The notes under the pieces were generated by a model. That model made no database searches and was not told the origin of the DNA. It saw only the letters and a program-made list of their open reading frames with translations. From Microcaldota archaeon (lineage in GTDB: Archaea; Micrarchaeota; Micrarchaeia; Anstonellales; Bilamarchaeaceae): a stretch of DNA of 32,600 nt. The DNA lies in assembly GCA_021823425.1 (NCBI GenBank), contig JAKANX010000001.1, positions 4,068 to 36,667 of the forward strand. Reading direction: 5' to 3'. Shown piece after piece: positions 15,274 to 23,759 of this stretch. The position numbers were made by a program, and so were the translations under genes. Position 1 is the stretch's first letter; each line of letters starts with the position of its first letter.

Positions 15274-16434
15274 ATGGACGTTTTGCTCTTCTACCCGGCG
15301 ATATTCCAAAAAGGCGGGGGCGACCGCGTAGTCCTTGAATTGGCAAAGAGGTTCAACGCCCCTATCTACACTTCAATTTACAGGAGGGAAACCTCGTACA
15401 ACGAATTCCGCGAGCTTGACGTGCGGGAAATCCGCTCCCCGCTTTTCGAAAAGCCATTCTTCTTCCTCAAGAAAGACTTCGTGTCCTACGCGCTCGCGAC
15501 CGCTGGAATGAAATTCCTCAATTACAAGGTCAGGGAGGATTACGACGTGATAAACGCGCACGCGAATCCCTCGAACTGGATAAGGAACAGGAACGAGCGC
15601 GTGTGCTGGTATTTCTACAGCCCGGTTCGCGGGGCCTACGACCTGTACAAGCAGAAGGTCGCGCACCTGCCCATCCACCAGCGCGCCCTCAAGAACGCGA
15701 TGTTCTCGTGGTACAAATTCTGGGACAGGAGGCTGGACCCGAAGATAGAGAAGACCGTCTCCGTCTCCCCGTACGTGAACGTGCGCGACGAAAAATTCAT
15801 CTCCGAATACGTGCGCAAGCCCGTGGAGCCCATACCCCCGGGCGTGGACCACAGGAAATTCAGGAACGAGGGCTACAGGAAATACTTCCTCTACCCTTCG
15901 CGCATAATCCCGGAAAAGAGGTTTGAATACGCCATAGAGGCGTTCAGGGAATTCTGCAGCAAGCAGAAAGGCTTCAAGCTCGTAATCGCGGGCTTCCTGC
16001 CCTACGGCGACCGGGAGCAGAAATACGCGCAAAGCCTTCGCGAGCTTTCCAAGGGCCTCGACGTGGAATTCAGGTTCAACCCCCCGGACAGGGAGCTCAA
16101 GTCCCTTTACGCCAACTCGTACGCGGTGCTGTTTTCCCCCATGAACGAGGACTGGGGATTAGTTCCTCTGGAAGCCATGTCATCCGAGAAGCCCTGCATC
16201 TCGGTGAACGAGGGCGGGCCCACTTACACTATACACGACGGCGAGACCGGCTTCCTGGTGAATTCGCCGCAGCACATGGCGCAGAAAATGCTCTATCTTG
16301 CGCAGGACCCTGCGGAGAACGAGAAGCTCGGCAGGGCGGGAAGGAAAAGGGTGCTAGCCAACTACACGTGGGAAATATTCCTCAGCAAGATGGAAAAGGC
16401 GCTCAGGGAGGTTGCGAAGGAAAAATCGAAATGA
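15274..16434 (+). CDS. GT4-family glycosyltransferase, paralog 2
   Basis: A 386-residue GT-B enzyme closely similar along its full length to its neighbours at 14112 and 18348. Shared landmarks are FQKGGGDRVV near the N terminus, RNRNERVCWYF, YPSRIIPEKRFEYAIEAFRE, and the E-x7-E motif EDWGLVPLE before KPCISVNEGGP. Its ATG follows the previous stop by one base, so it is in the same operon. Sequence differences are greatest in the N-terminal acceptor domain, as expected for paralogs adding to different acceptors. Its stop lies 1 bp from the end of the convergent reductase gene. Donor and acceptor are unknown. Confidence 0.9.
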   Translation: MDVLLFYPAIFQKGGGDRVVLELAKRFNAPIYTSIYRRETSYNEFRELDVREIRSPLFEKPFFFLKKDFVSYALATAGMKFLNYKVREDYDVINAHANPSNWIRNRNERVCWYFYSPVRGAYDLYKQKVAHLPIHQRALKNAMFSWYKFWDRRLDPKIEKTVSVSPYVNVRDEKFISEYVRKPVEPIPPGVDHRKFRNEGYRKYFLYPSRIIPEKRFEYAIEAFREFCSKQKGFKLVIAGFLPYGDREQKYAQSLRELSKGLDVEFRFNPPDRELKSLYANSYAVLFSPMNEDWGLVPLEAMSSEKPCISVNEGGPTYTIHDGETGFLVNSPQHMAQKMLYLAQDPAENEKLGRAGRKRVLANYTWEIFLSKMEKALREVAKEKSK

Positions 16435-16435
16435 T

Positions 16436-17275
16436 TCAGGGAAGCGAGAACCCCCTGAACTTGAATCCGGCTTTCGCGAGCTTGGAGCCGTCGCCAAGGA
16501 GCTTTTTCACCTTGTTGCTCACTACTTTCTCCTTCACTCCCTTGGCGCCCGCGTACTCCCGTATTTTAGTGTAAACTTCCGAAATCTTCGCGGGCTTTCC
16601 GCTGCACACGTTGTAGGTGCCGTCCAGTTTCCCGCTCGAAGCCGCGACAAGCACGGCAACAACGTCCTCCACCCTCAAAAGGTCAATTTCCGAATCAGGG
16701 TTGAAAACCTCCACAACCTTTTGCGTCCTGTACTTCTTGATTACGTCCGGCACCAAGAATCCTTCGGGCTGGTCAACCGCGTAAGAATTGAAAAGCCTGA
16801 AAATCGTTTTCTTGAACCCGCGCGCCTTCGCGGCGTAATTCACAGCGTCCTCGCCCACTAGCTTGGTGAGCCCGTAGAACGTCTGCGGGTCCGGAATTTC
16901 ATCTTCCCCATGGAGCGTGTCCCCGTTCTCGTACACGTGCGCCGAGCTCATGAATACCAGCCTAGCTCCCGGCCTCACGCGCTCGGCTATGTTGCGCGTC
17001 CCGTCCACGTTCGTCTTCCACGCGAGCTCCTTGTTCTGCTCGCAAACGCGGGGGTTCGCAATGGCTGCGAGATGGTACACAACGTCGTATTGGGAAATGT
17101 CCAGCTTGGGGTCGTTTATGTCCCCGACGATTACGCACTTGAGCTTCTCGTCCCCCGCGTCCTTGTCCTTGTCAAGCACGAGCAGGCAGACCTCGTTGCC
17201 CTTGGTTTTCTCCAGCGCCTTCTGAAGCCTCCTTCCTATGAAGCCCCTTCCGCCGGTGATGAGTATTTTCATCAA
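16436..17275 (-). CDS. NAD(P)-dependent sugar-nucleotide reductase/epimerase, probably acting after GDP-mannose 4,6-dehydratase
   Basis: A 279-residue extended SDR with GGRGFIGRR (NAD(P) motif), FMSSAHVYENG (catalytic Ser) and YGLTK (catalytic YxxxK). The gene lies 14 bp downstream of gmd on the same strand. This context suggests that it reduces GDP-4-keto-6-deoxymannose, as in GDP-rhamnose (RMD) synthesis, or belongs to GDP-fucose synthesis. That role is inferred from position, not from a diagnostic motif. It is shorter than typical GalE. ATG 17275 and 17272 are both possible. The gene converges on GT4 paralog 2 with 1 bp between them. Confidence 0.8.
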   Translation of the reverse strand: MMKILITGGRGFIGRRLQKALEKTKGNEVCLLVLDKDKDAGDEKLKCVIVGDINDPKLDISQYDVVYHLAAIANPRVCEQNKELAWKTNVDGTRNIAERVRPGARLVFMSSAHVYENGDTLHGEDEIPDPQTFYGLTKLVGEDAVNYAAKARGFKKTIFRLFNSYAVDQPEGFLVPDVIKKYRTQKVVEVFNPDSEIDLLRVEDVVAVLVAASSGKLDGTYNVCSGKPAKISEVYTKIREYAGAKGVKEKVVSNKVKKLLGDGSKLAKAGFKFRGFSLP

Positions 17276-17289
17276 ATTCGCCCGCAGGA

Positions 17290-18264
17290 CTAAACCTTTC
17301 CTCCTTCGGAAATGAGCTTCACGTCCGAATCTACCATGATCTTGACGAGCTCCTTGAAGCCGGTCTTGGGCTTCCAGCCGAGCAGCTTCTCGGCCTTGGA
17401 CGCATCCCCGACGAGCTCCTGCACCTCGGCGGGCCTCATGAACCTTGCGTCGGTCTTGACGTATTTCTCATAGTCCTTGACGCCGATTGCCTCGAACGCC
17501 GCGATTACGAAATCCCTGACGCTGTGCGTGTGCCCGCTCGCAATCACGAAATCCTCGGGCTGCTTGTGCTGGAGCATCCTCCACATCGCGTCCACGTATT
17601 CGGGCGCGAAGCCCCAGTCCCTCTTCGCGTCCAGGTTGCCCAGCGTAATCGCCTTGTCCAGCCCGAGCTTTATCCTCGCGACCCCGTATGTTATCTTCCT
17701 CGTGACGAATTCAATCCCCCTTCTCGGGGACTCGTGGTTGAACAGTATCCCGTTCACTGCGAACATGTTGTAGCTCTCCCTGTAATTCACCGTCGCCCAG
17801 TATCCCATCATCTTTGCGAATCCGTAGGGGCTCCTCGGATGAAAAGGGGTATTTTCATTCTGCGGCACTTCCCTCACTTTCCCGTAAAGCTCGGAAGTGG
17901 AAGCCTGGTAGAATTTTATCGCGGGGTTGCAGTTCTTTATCGCCTCGAGCGCCTTCACCACGCCCAGGCCGTCAATCTCGCAGGTGCTCTCGGGCAGGTC
18001 CCACGAGCTGCCCACGAACGACTGTGCGGCGAGGTTGTAGAATTCGGAAGGCTCGGCCTTCTTGAGCGCCCTGTAAATGGAATAGCTGTCCGTAACGTCC
18101 CCGTAGATTACCTCAATCTTGTCCTTGAGGTGCTCAATTCTCTGGGTGTTCGGCGTGCTCGTCCTGCGGTTGAACCCGTAGACCTTGTAGCCCTTTGAAA
18201 GAAGCAGTTCCGCGAGATAGGAGCCGTCCTGCCCCGTTATCCCCGTGATGATTGCGCTTTTCAT
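17290..18264 (-). CDS. gmd: GDP-mannose 4,6-dehydratase
   Basis: A 324-residue enzyme that converts GDP-D-mannose to GDP-4-keto-6-deoxy-D-mannose, the branch point for GDP-fucose, GDP-rhamnose and related sugars. It carries GITGQDGSYLAELLL (NAD(P) motif), FNRRTSTPNTQRIEHL, LAAQSFVGSSW, YQASTSELYG, SPYGFAK (YxxxK) and LFNHESPRRG, all hallmarks of this enzyme. The start is ATG 18264 (MKSAIITGITGQDG); an upstream extension to 18330 would add a poorly fitting leader. A TATA-like GGTTAATAAT at 18290-18299 on the minus strand sits about 30 nt upstream. The downstream SDR probably completes the sugar. One rare GATC site lies at 17338-17341. Confidence 0.96.
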   Translation of the reverse strand: MKSAIITGITGQDGSYLAELLLSKGYKVYGFNRRTSTPNTQRIEHLKDKIEVIYGDVTDSYSIYRALKKAEPSEFYNLAAQSFVGSSWDLPESTCEIDGLGVVKALEAIKNCNPAIKFYQASTSELYGKVREVPQNENTPFHPRSPYGFAKMMGYWATVNYRESYNMFAVNGILFNHESPRRGIEFVTRKITYGVARIKLGLDKAITLGNLDAKRDWGFAPEYVDAMWRMLQHKQPEDFVIASGHTHSVRDFVIAAFEAIGVKDYEKYVKTDARFMRPAEVQELVGDASKAEKLLGWKPKTGFKELVKIMVDSDVKLISEGGKV

Positions 18265-18317
18265 AAACAGACCCCACCGGTAATACGGCATTATTAACCT
18301 TTTTTTGGTATGGATAA

Positions 18318-18326
18318 CTATTAAAT
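18318..18326 (+). promoter_or_regulatory. TATA box for GT4 paralog 3
   Basis: CTATTAAAT is centred 26 nt before the ATG at 18348, implying a leaderless start. It lies in the 83-bp divergent gap with gmd, whose own TATA-like element is at 18290-18299 on the other strand. Confidence 0.5.
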
Positions 18327-18347
18327 CCATCCGATAGCGTGAATTCC

Positions 18348-19496
18348 ATGGACCTCGTAATGGCGCACCCCTTCCTCTTCCAGCGCGGAGGGGCCGAGCG
18401 GGTAGTGCTTGAAATCGCCAAAAAGTTCAATCCCGTGATATACTCGGTGCTCTACCAGCCGGAAAACACGTTCCCGGAATTCAAGGAGTTCGACATCCGC
18501 ATTTTGCCCCCCTCGCCCCTTGAAAAGCCCTTCTTCTTCCTCAACAACGACATAAGGCGCTCGTCCGCGGTCTCAGCTGGCTTCCGCTACTACTTCAACA
18601 GGATAAGGGAGGATTACGACGTGGTAAACCCGCACGGAACCCCGAGCGAGTGGATAAGGAACAGGAACGAGCGCGTGTGCTGGTACTGCCACACCCCCAA
18701 CAGGGAGGCTTTCGACCTGTACGAATTCCGGATGAAGGAACTTTCCCTTCCGAGGAAGGCGCTCAACGCGACTTTGCTCTCAGGGTACAAGCTATTTGAA
18801 TTCAACACAGTTCCGAGAATAGAGAAAATACTGACGAATTCCGAGGTTTCCAAGTCCAGAATCGCAAAATACCTCAAGCGCAGCGACGCGGAAGTGATAA
18901 GCCCGGGCGTCAATCCGAAGGAATTCAGGAACGACGGCTACGGAAAATACTTCCTCTACCCCTCGCGCATTACCCCGGAAAAGAGGTTCGAATACGCGAT
19001 TGAGGCGTTCCGCGAATTCAGCAGGAAGCAAAAAGGCTTCAAGCTAATAATCGCGGGCTTCGTGCCCAAGAAGGAGCGCGAGGCGAAATATTTCGAGAAG
19101 ATAAAGGGGCTGGCTCAGGGGCTGGAAATAGAATTCAGGCCCGACACGAGCCACGAGGAGCTCGTGAGCCTCTACGCAAACTCGTACGCTGTGCTCTTCT
19201 GCGCGGTGAACGAGGACTGGGGCCTTATCCCGATAGAAGCCATGGCCTCGGAAAAGCCCTGCATTTCCGTGAACGAGGGCGGGCCCGCCTATTCAATTGT
19301 GAACGGGGAAACGGGGTTCCTCGTAAACTCCGCGCAGGAAATGTCCGAAAAAATGCTATTGCTCGCCCAAAACCCGGACGAGAACGAGAAAATCGGCAAA
19401 GCCGGGAGGAAGAGGGTGCTCCAGAACTACACGTGGGAAATATTCCTGGGGAAAATAGAGAAATCGTTCAAGGAAGTTTCCGCGATGAAAAAGTGA
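18348..19496 (+). CDS. GT4-family glycosyltransferase, paralog 3
   Basis: A 382-residue GT-B enzyme, third of the paralog set. It has FQRGGAERVVLEIAKKF, RNRNERVCWYCHTPNREAFDLYE, YPSRITPEKRFEYAIEAFRE and the E-x7-E motif EDWGLIPIE before KPCISVNEGGP. It is separated from paralogs 1 and 2 by the gmd pair on the opposite strand and has its own promoter. ATG 18348 is chosen because a TATA element sits 26 nt upstream and MDLVMAHP aligns with the paralogs; a GTG at 18339 is less likely. The methyltransferase gene follows after 4 bp. Donor and acceptor are unknown; a GDP-deoxyhexose donor from the neighbouring pathway is plausible. Confidence 0.9.
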   Translation: MDLVMAHPFLFQRGGAERVVLEIAKKFNPVIYSVLYQPENTFPEFKEFDIRILPPSPLEKPFFFLNNDIRRSSAVSAGFRYYFNRIREDYDVVNPHGTPSEWIRNRNERVCWYCHTPNREAFDLYEFRMKELSLPRKALNATLLSGYKLFEFNTVPRIEKILTNSEVSKSRIAKYLKRSDAEVISPGVNPKEFRNDGYGKYFLYPSRITPEKRFEYAIEAFREFSRKQKGFKLIIAGFVPKKEREAKYFEKIKGLAQGLEIEFRPDTSHEELVSLYANSYAVLFCAVNEDWGLIPIEAMASEKPCISVNEGGPAYSIVNGETGFLVNSAQEMSEKMLLLAQNPDENEKIGKAGRKRVLQNYTWEIFLGKIEKSFKEVSAMKK

Positions 19497-19500
19497 GCCT

Positions 19501-20439
19501 ATGCAGTGCCCGTTATGCAAATCAAAAGTCTGGGAAAATGACGCCGCAGAAAAATACGGCGAATACACCCTTTACGCCTGCCCCGGGTGCGGGAATGGCT
19601 TCTGGTCCCCCCTGAAGGCGCCTTCCGGCGACTGGTATGCGAACGCCGACAAGAACGAGACCATGAAGGACGTGTACGAAAAGCTGCACACAACGGGGGC
19701 TGCGCTCGCGCCCACCCACCTCAACTTCTTCAAAAGAATGCCCATTAAGGGAGGCGAACTGCTGGACGTGGGATGCGGGAACGGCTCTTTCATGAAGGAG
19801 GCGTCAAAATCCTTCGAAGTCTACGGAATCGATTTTGACTACAAGTCCGTGGAGGCTGCGCACAGGCTCGGCCTCAAGAACGTGTTCGCACTCAGCCTTG
19901 AGGATTTCGCCAAGAGAAGGAAGGGGAACAAGTTCGACGCCATAACGTTCTTCGAGGTCCTTGAGCACCAGTCCGGCCCTGACGGCTTCCTAGAAGAGGT
20001 CAAGGCGCTCCTGAAAAAAGGAGGCTTCATCGCCGGCTCGGTCCCGGGCCACAACAGGATAATTCCTTTCTCGGAGGGCGACAAGCCGCCCAACCACTTC
20101 CTCCTTTTCACCAAAGAGGGGCTGAAAACCTACCTGAAGTCCATGGGCTTTTCCGAGGTGGGCGTGGAGGAGGTTTACGGGGAGGACCAGGTCAGGTTCT
20201 CGCTTGGCATTAGCGCCGCGGGCCTCCGTTCCGTGGCCGGGGTCTCGGAAAAGGACGCTTCCTTGGGCTCCCTGAAATACAACGCTTACTTGGCTGCAAA
20301 AGGCGCCGGGAAGCTCTTGCTTCCCGCGATAAATTTCGCGTCCGGGCTGTTCATGAAGGCGGTGGGAAAAGGAAGGAGGGAGAAGCTGGAAAAGGAGGTG
20401 ATTGTCAAGTCCCTCTATTTCCAGGCGCGCCTGCCCTGA
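19501..20439 (+). CDS. SAM-dependent methyltransferase with N-terminal zinc ribbon
   Basis: A 312-residue protein. The N terminus has CPLC (3-6) and CPGC (about 24-27), a two-knuckle zinc ribbon. The middle has a class I methyltransferase core with LLDVGCGNGSF, VYGIDFDYKSVE and FDAITFFEVLEHQSGP, then GGFIAGSVPGHNR. The C-terminal tail of about 80 residues is moderately hydrophobic and basic. This architecture is common in polysaccharide clusters, where such enzymes methylate sugars or sugar nucleotides. It follows GT4 paralog 3 by 4 bp, so it is probably co-transcribed and acts on the same glycan. The substrate is not readable. Confidence 0.87.
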   Translation: MQCPLCKSKVWENDAAEKYGEYTLYACPGCGNGFWSPLKAPSGDWYANADKNETMKDVYEKLHTTGAALAPTHLNFFKRMPIKGGELLDVGCGNGSFMKEASKSFEVYGIDFDYKSVEAAHRLGLKNVFALSLEDFAKRRKGNKFDAITFFEVLEHQSGPDGFLEEVKALLKKGGFIAGSVPGHNRIIPFSEGDKPPNHFLLFTKEGLKTYLKSMGFSEVGVEEVYGEDQVRFSLGISAAGLRSVAGVSEKDASLGSLKYNAYLAAKGAGKLLLPAINFASGLFMKAVGKGRREKLEKEVIVKSLYFQARLP

Positions 20440-20465
20440 CCGCGTTTCGCCGCGGTTCCACTCTG

Positions 20466-20476
20466 TTTTATTAAAT
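20466..20476 (+). promoter_or_regulatory. TATA box for gatE
   Basis: TTTATTAAATT is centred about 35 nt before the gatE ATG at 20506, which would give a leader of roughly 8-10 nt. Upstream, at 20440-20456, a small GC-rich inverted repeat (CCGCG and CGCGG) follows the previous stop and could be part of its 3' end. Confidence 0.5.
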
Positions 20477-20505
20477 TTCCCAGCGATGTTGAATCGGTTC
20501 TTTTC

Positions 20506-22308
20506 ATGAAACTCGGCCTTGAAATTCATCAAAGATTGAACACGCACAAGCTCTTCTGCGAGTGCCCCAGCCCAGGCAGTTTCGACTTGCCAGTTTCGGG
20601 TTCCGAAACTGGGAACGTGAAACCCAAAACGGTTTTGCGCATGCTCCACCCGGTTTACAGCGAGATGGGCGAGGTGGACAAGGCCGCGCTGGAGGCCGCG
20701 GGCCGCGAGCAGTCCTTTGAATACCTCTTCTACCCGAATTGCGGCTGCCTCGTGGAATTGGACGAGGAGCCCCCGCACCCAATGAACTCCGAAGCGCTGA
20801 ACATAGGGCTGGAAATAGCGGCCCAGCTCAATTCCAAGCCCGTGGACGAAGTCCACACGATGCGCAAAATCGTGATAGACGGAAGCAACACCTCCGGATT
20901 CCAGCGCACCGCTGTTATTTCATTAGGCGGGAAGGTGGAAAGCTCCAAGGGCGACGTGCGCATAACCACCGTGGCGATAGAGGAAGAGAGCGCGGGAATA
21001 GTGGAAAAGAAGGACGGGCGGTCCGTGTATTCCCTTGACCGCCTCGGAATCCCGCTCGTTGAAATAGGCACGGAGCCGGACATAAAGGACCCCGAGCAGC
21101 TCCGCGAAGTTGCGGAAAAACTCGGCCTTATTTTGCGCGCGACCGGAAAGGTGATGCGCGGCCTCGGAACGATAAGGCAGGACGTGAACGTGAGCATAGA
21201 AGGGGGCGCGCGGGTTGAAATAAAGGGCGCGCAGGACCTCAGGACCATTTCCCTGCTCGCCCAGAACGAGGCCAAGAGGCAGGAGAACCTCCTTTCCATC
21301 ATAACCGAGCTGAAAAAGCGCTTCAACAACAAGTTCCATGTGGAAGCGCAAATCGTGGACCTGAGCCCTGCGTTCGTGGGAACGCAGGCAAAGATGGTAA
21401 AAACCGGGCTGGAATCGGGCCAGCGCATCCTCGGAATGAAATTGGCCCATCACGCGGGCCTTCTCGGAAAGGAAATAAATCCGGCAAGGCGCTACGGAAC
21501 CGAGCTCTCGGATTATGCGAAAACCGCCGGAGTGAAGGGGATAATACACAGCGACGAAGCGCTCGAGAAGTATGGAATCACTCCTGAGGAGGCGCAGGAA
21601 GTTCGCGCCCTTCTCGGCGTAAAGGAAGGCGACGCGTTCGCGATGGTCATCGCAAAGGAGAGCGTCGCGCGCAAGGCGTTGGAAAAAGCGCTTGAACGCG
21701 CCAACATGGATTTTGTTCCCAAGGAAACGAGGAAGGCGAACGAGGACGGCACCTCTTCATACATGCGCCCTCTTCCCGGAAAGGCGCGCCTGTACCCGGA
21801 AACCGACATCCCGCCGGTAAAGATAACGCAGGCACTCCTCGCAACCGTTGCCGAGGGCGCGTCCGAAAGCCTTGACCAGAAGCGCGAAAACCTTTCCAAA
21901 ATCCTCAACAAGGACATGGCCGAGCGCATACTTCGCTCAAAGCACCTCAAGCTATTCGAAAAGTTCGTGCAGGAAGGCGTGGAGCCCATGCTCGCAGCCT
22001 CCACGCTGGAGGACACGTTAACCATGCTCAGGCGCGAAAACGTCGCCGTGGACGAGCAGGCCCTCGTCTCCCTGTTCGCCTCCTACAAGAAAGGCGAATT
22101 CGTGAAATCCGCAATACCGGACCTACTTCGGGGGATGGCTGCGGGAAAAACCGTGGAGCAGGCCCTTGACGAAAAACAGCTCAGGAAAATAACCGGAGCT
22201 GAGCTCAAGAGAATAATCGAGGAGAACAAGGGCAACTTCGGCCAGATAATGGCCAAATACAGGCTCAGGGTGGACGCGGCAGAAGTCCAAGTTCTCCTGA
22301 AAAAGTGA
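20506..22308 (+). CDS. gatE: Glutamyl-tRNA(Gln) amidotransferase subunit E
   Basis: A 600-residue subunit of the archaeal GatDE enzyme, which converts Glu-tRNA(Gln) to Gln-tRNA(Gln). It contains the GatB/E start GLEIHQRLNT, the CECP and NCGC cysteine segments of the kinase-like cradle, LDEEPPHP, and TMRKIVIDGSNTSGFQRT. An AspRS-like insertion domain is expected in the middle, and a YqeY-like helical tail ends the protein (GNFGQIMAKYRLRVDA). It lacks the few extra N-terminal residues that many homologs have. Between CPSPGS and LHPVYSEMGE it is about ten residues longer than I recall for homologs; that stretch is encoded by palindromic repeat copy 4. Partner gatD lies 4.5 kb downstream at 26867. 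Confidence 0.96.
   Translation: MKLGLEIHQRLNTHKLFCECPSPGSFDLPVSGSETGNVKPKTVLRMLHPVYSEMGEVDKAALEAAGREQSFEYLFYPNCGCLVELDEEPPHPMNSEALNIGLEIAAQLNSKPVDEVHTMRKIVIDGSNTSGFQRTAVISLGGKVESSKGDVRITTVAIEEESAGIVEKKDGRSVYSLDRLGIPLVEIGTEPDIKDPEQLREVAEKLGLILRATGKVMRGLGTIRQDVNVSIEGGARVEIKGAQDLRTISLLAQNEAKRQENLLSIITELKKRFNNKFHVEAQIVDLSPAFVGTQAKMVKTGLESGQRILGMKLAHHAGLLGKEINPARRYGTELSDYAKTAGVKGIIHSDEALEKYGITPEEAQEVRALLGVKEGDAFAMVIAKESVARKALEKALERANMDFVPKETRKANEDGTSSYMRPLPGKARLYPETDIPPVKITQALLATVAEGASESLDQKRENLSKILNKDMAERILRSKHLKLFEKFVQEGVEPMLAASTLEDTLTMLRRENVAVDEQALVSLFASYKKGEFVKSAIPDLLRGMAAGKTVEQALDEKQLRKITGAELKRIIEENKGNFGQIMAKYRLRVDAAEVQVLLKK
20588..20636. repeat. Palindromic repeat family, copy 4, in frame inside gatE
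   Basis: A perfect inverted repeat CCAGTTTCGG (20590-20599) / CCGAAACTGG (20603-20612) with loop GTT contains the family core GTTTCGGGTT (20593-20602). It is followed by GTGAAACCCAAAACGG, which resembles the second half of copy 2. It is translated without a frame break as LPVSGSETGNVKPKTVL within gatE. Confidence 0.65.
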
Positions 22309-22321
22309 ATAGAAAAAGCAA

Positions 22322-23647
22322 TCAGTCCTTTAGTGCCCGCTCAACTACTTTCTCGGCCTCGCCTATGTAGGTGGAATAGTCGAAAAGCGCATCCAGTTCC
22401 TTCTTGGAGAACTTCTTCCCGATATCGCTGGCTGAAAACACTTCCCTGAGGTGCTTTCCGTCCCTGAACGCCTTTTGGCTCAGCTCCCTCACGTATTCGT
22501 GCGCGTCCTGCCTGCCCATCAGCCCCTTGTCCGCAATCTCAATCATGAGCCTCTCTGCGAGTATGAGCCCGTTGGTGCGCTCCAAATTCTCCTTTATCCG
22601 TTCGGGGAAGAATTCCAGCCCTGAAAGTATTTTCGTGATTTCGGAAAGCATGTAATCCGTTATTATGAAGCTCTCCGGGAAGATGAACCTCTCGTTCGCG
22701 GAATTAGTCAAGTCCCGCTCGTGCTCCAGCGCTATGTTCTCGAGCGCGACGTGCACGTTCGCCCTCACAATCCTCGCAAGGCTGCACACCCTCTCGCTCT
22801 TGTGCGGGTTCCTCTTATGCGGCATGGTGGACGAGCCCACCTGCCTTTTCCCGAACGCCTCGCCCACCTCCCCTATTTCGGTCCTCTGGAGGTTGCGCAG
22901 CTCCTTGGCTATCTTCTCGGCCCCCGCGGCAGTGAGCGCGAGAATCTGCATTATTTCCGCGTGCCTGTCCCTCTGCACCACCTGCGTCGCAACAGGCGCA
23001 GGCGCAAGCCCCAATTCATCCATGACCATTTTCTCAATCTGCATCCCCTGCCCCTTGAACGTCGCCATAGTCCCGACAGCGCCGCTCATCTTTCCAACCA
23101 AAATCCTCTTCCTTGCCTCCTGAATCCTCTGGAGGTTCCTTCCCGCCTCCTGGTAATAAAGCGCGAATTTCATTCCGTAAGTGGTCGGGACCGCGTGCTG
23201 GCCGTGCGTCCTTCCTATGCACACCGTCTTCTTGTGCTTCTGCGCCAGCGCCTTGAGCACCGCGCGGAGCCCGGCGAGCCTCTTCTCCGCCTGCGCGAGC
23301 GCGTCCCTGAAAATGAGCGCGGTAGCCGTATCCTCTATATCGTAGCTCGTGGACCCGTGGTGTATGTACCCTCCCGCGCCGCCCGCCTGCTCGCTCATCG
23401 CCTTCACCATGGCCATTAGGTCGTGGTGTATCTCTTCCTCTATTTCCTGCACCCTCTCCAGCTTCACTTTCCCCTTTGCGGCCTCGATTTTGGGCACAGC
23501 GTCCTTGGGTATGTTCCCGAGCTTCGCGTGCGCCCTCGCGAGCGCTATCTCGACGTCCATCCAGCGCCCCAGCTTTGATTTCTCTGTGAAAATTTCGCTC
23601 ATCTCGGTCCTGTACCTTTCGTCCAATGGAGAAATTGCGTCAGTCAT
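22322..23647 (-). CDS. purB: Adenylosuccinate lyase
   Basis: A 441-residue member of the fumarase/aspartase superfamily that cleaves SAICAR to AICAR and adenylosuccinate to AMP in purine synthesis. It begins SPLDERYRTEM, and carries HHGSTSYDIEDTA, IGRTHGQHAVPTTYG and the signature GSSTMPHKRNPHKSE that bears the catalytic serine loop. Length is normal. ATG 23647 is chosen because AGGGTGGA lies just upstream as a ribosome site; a TTG at 23665 is in frame but would include it. A TATA-like CTATTAAAAG lies at 23684-23693 on the minus strand. The gene is divergent from the radical SAM gene and convergent with gatE, 13 bp apart. Confidence 0.96.
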   Translation of the reverse strand: MTDAISPLDERYRTEMSEIFTEKSKLGRWMDVEIALARAHAKLGNIPKDAVPKIEAAKGKVKLERVQEIEEEIHHDLMAMVKAMSEQAGGAGGYIHHGSTSYDIEDTATALIFRDALAQAEKRLAGLRAVLKALAQKHKKTVCIGRTHGQHAVPTTYGMKFALYYQEAGRNLQRIQEARKRILVGKMSGAVGTMATFKGQGMQIEKMVMDELGLAPAPVATQVVQRDRHAEIMQILALTAAGAEKIAKELRNLQRTEIGEVGEAFGKRQVGSSTMPHKRNPHKSERVCSLARIVRANVHVALENIALEHERDLTNSANERFIFPESFIITDYMLSEITKILSGLEFFPERIKENLERTNGLILAERLMIEIADKGLMGRQDAHEYVRELSQKAFRDGKHLREVFSASDIGKKFSKKELDALFDYSTYIGEAEKVVERALKD

Positions 23648-23730
23648 GGAAATCCACCCTCTCAATATTCCTTCTGAAACTGGCTTTTAATAGCTTCCGA
23701 GGGTGCGCCACAAACCCCCACAAAGATACA

Positions 23731-23739
23731 TTTTTATAC
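23731..23739 (+). promoter_or_regulatory. TATA box for radical SAM gene
   Basis: TTTTTATAC is centred 25 nt before the ATG at 23760, consistent with a leaderless transcript. This supports the shorter start over an upstream in-frame codon at 23703, which lies before the TATA element. Confidence 0.6.
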
Positions 23740-23759
23740 TCAAAACGCGCAATATATGT

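Noticed and set aside
17524..18198. 224-codon open frame opposite gmd
   Set aside because: gmd is unmistakable on the minus strand, so this is its shadow.
20440..20456. GC-rich inverted repeat after the zinc-ribbon methyltransferase as a rho-independent terminator
   Set aside because: The stem is only about 5 bp, there is no T-run directly after it, and archaea do not generally use such hairpins.
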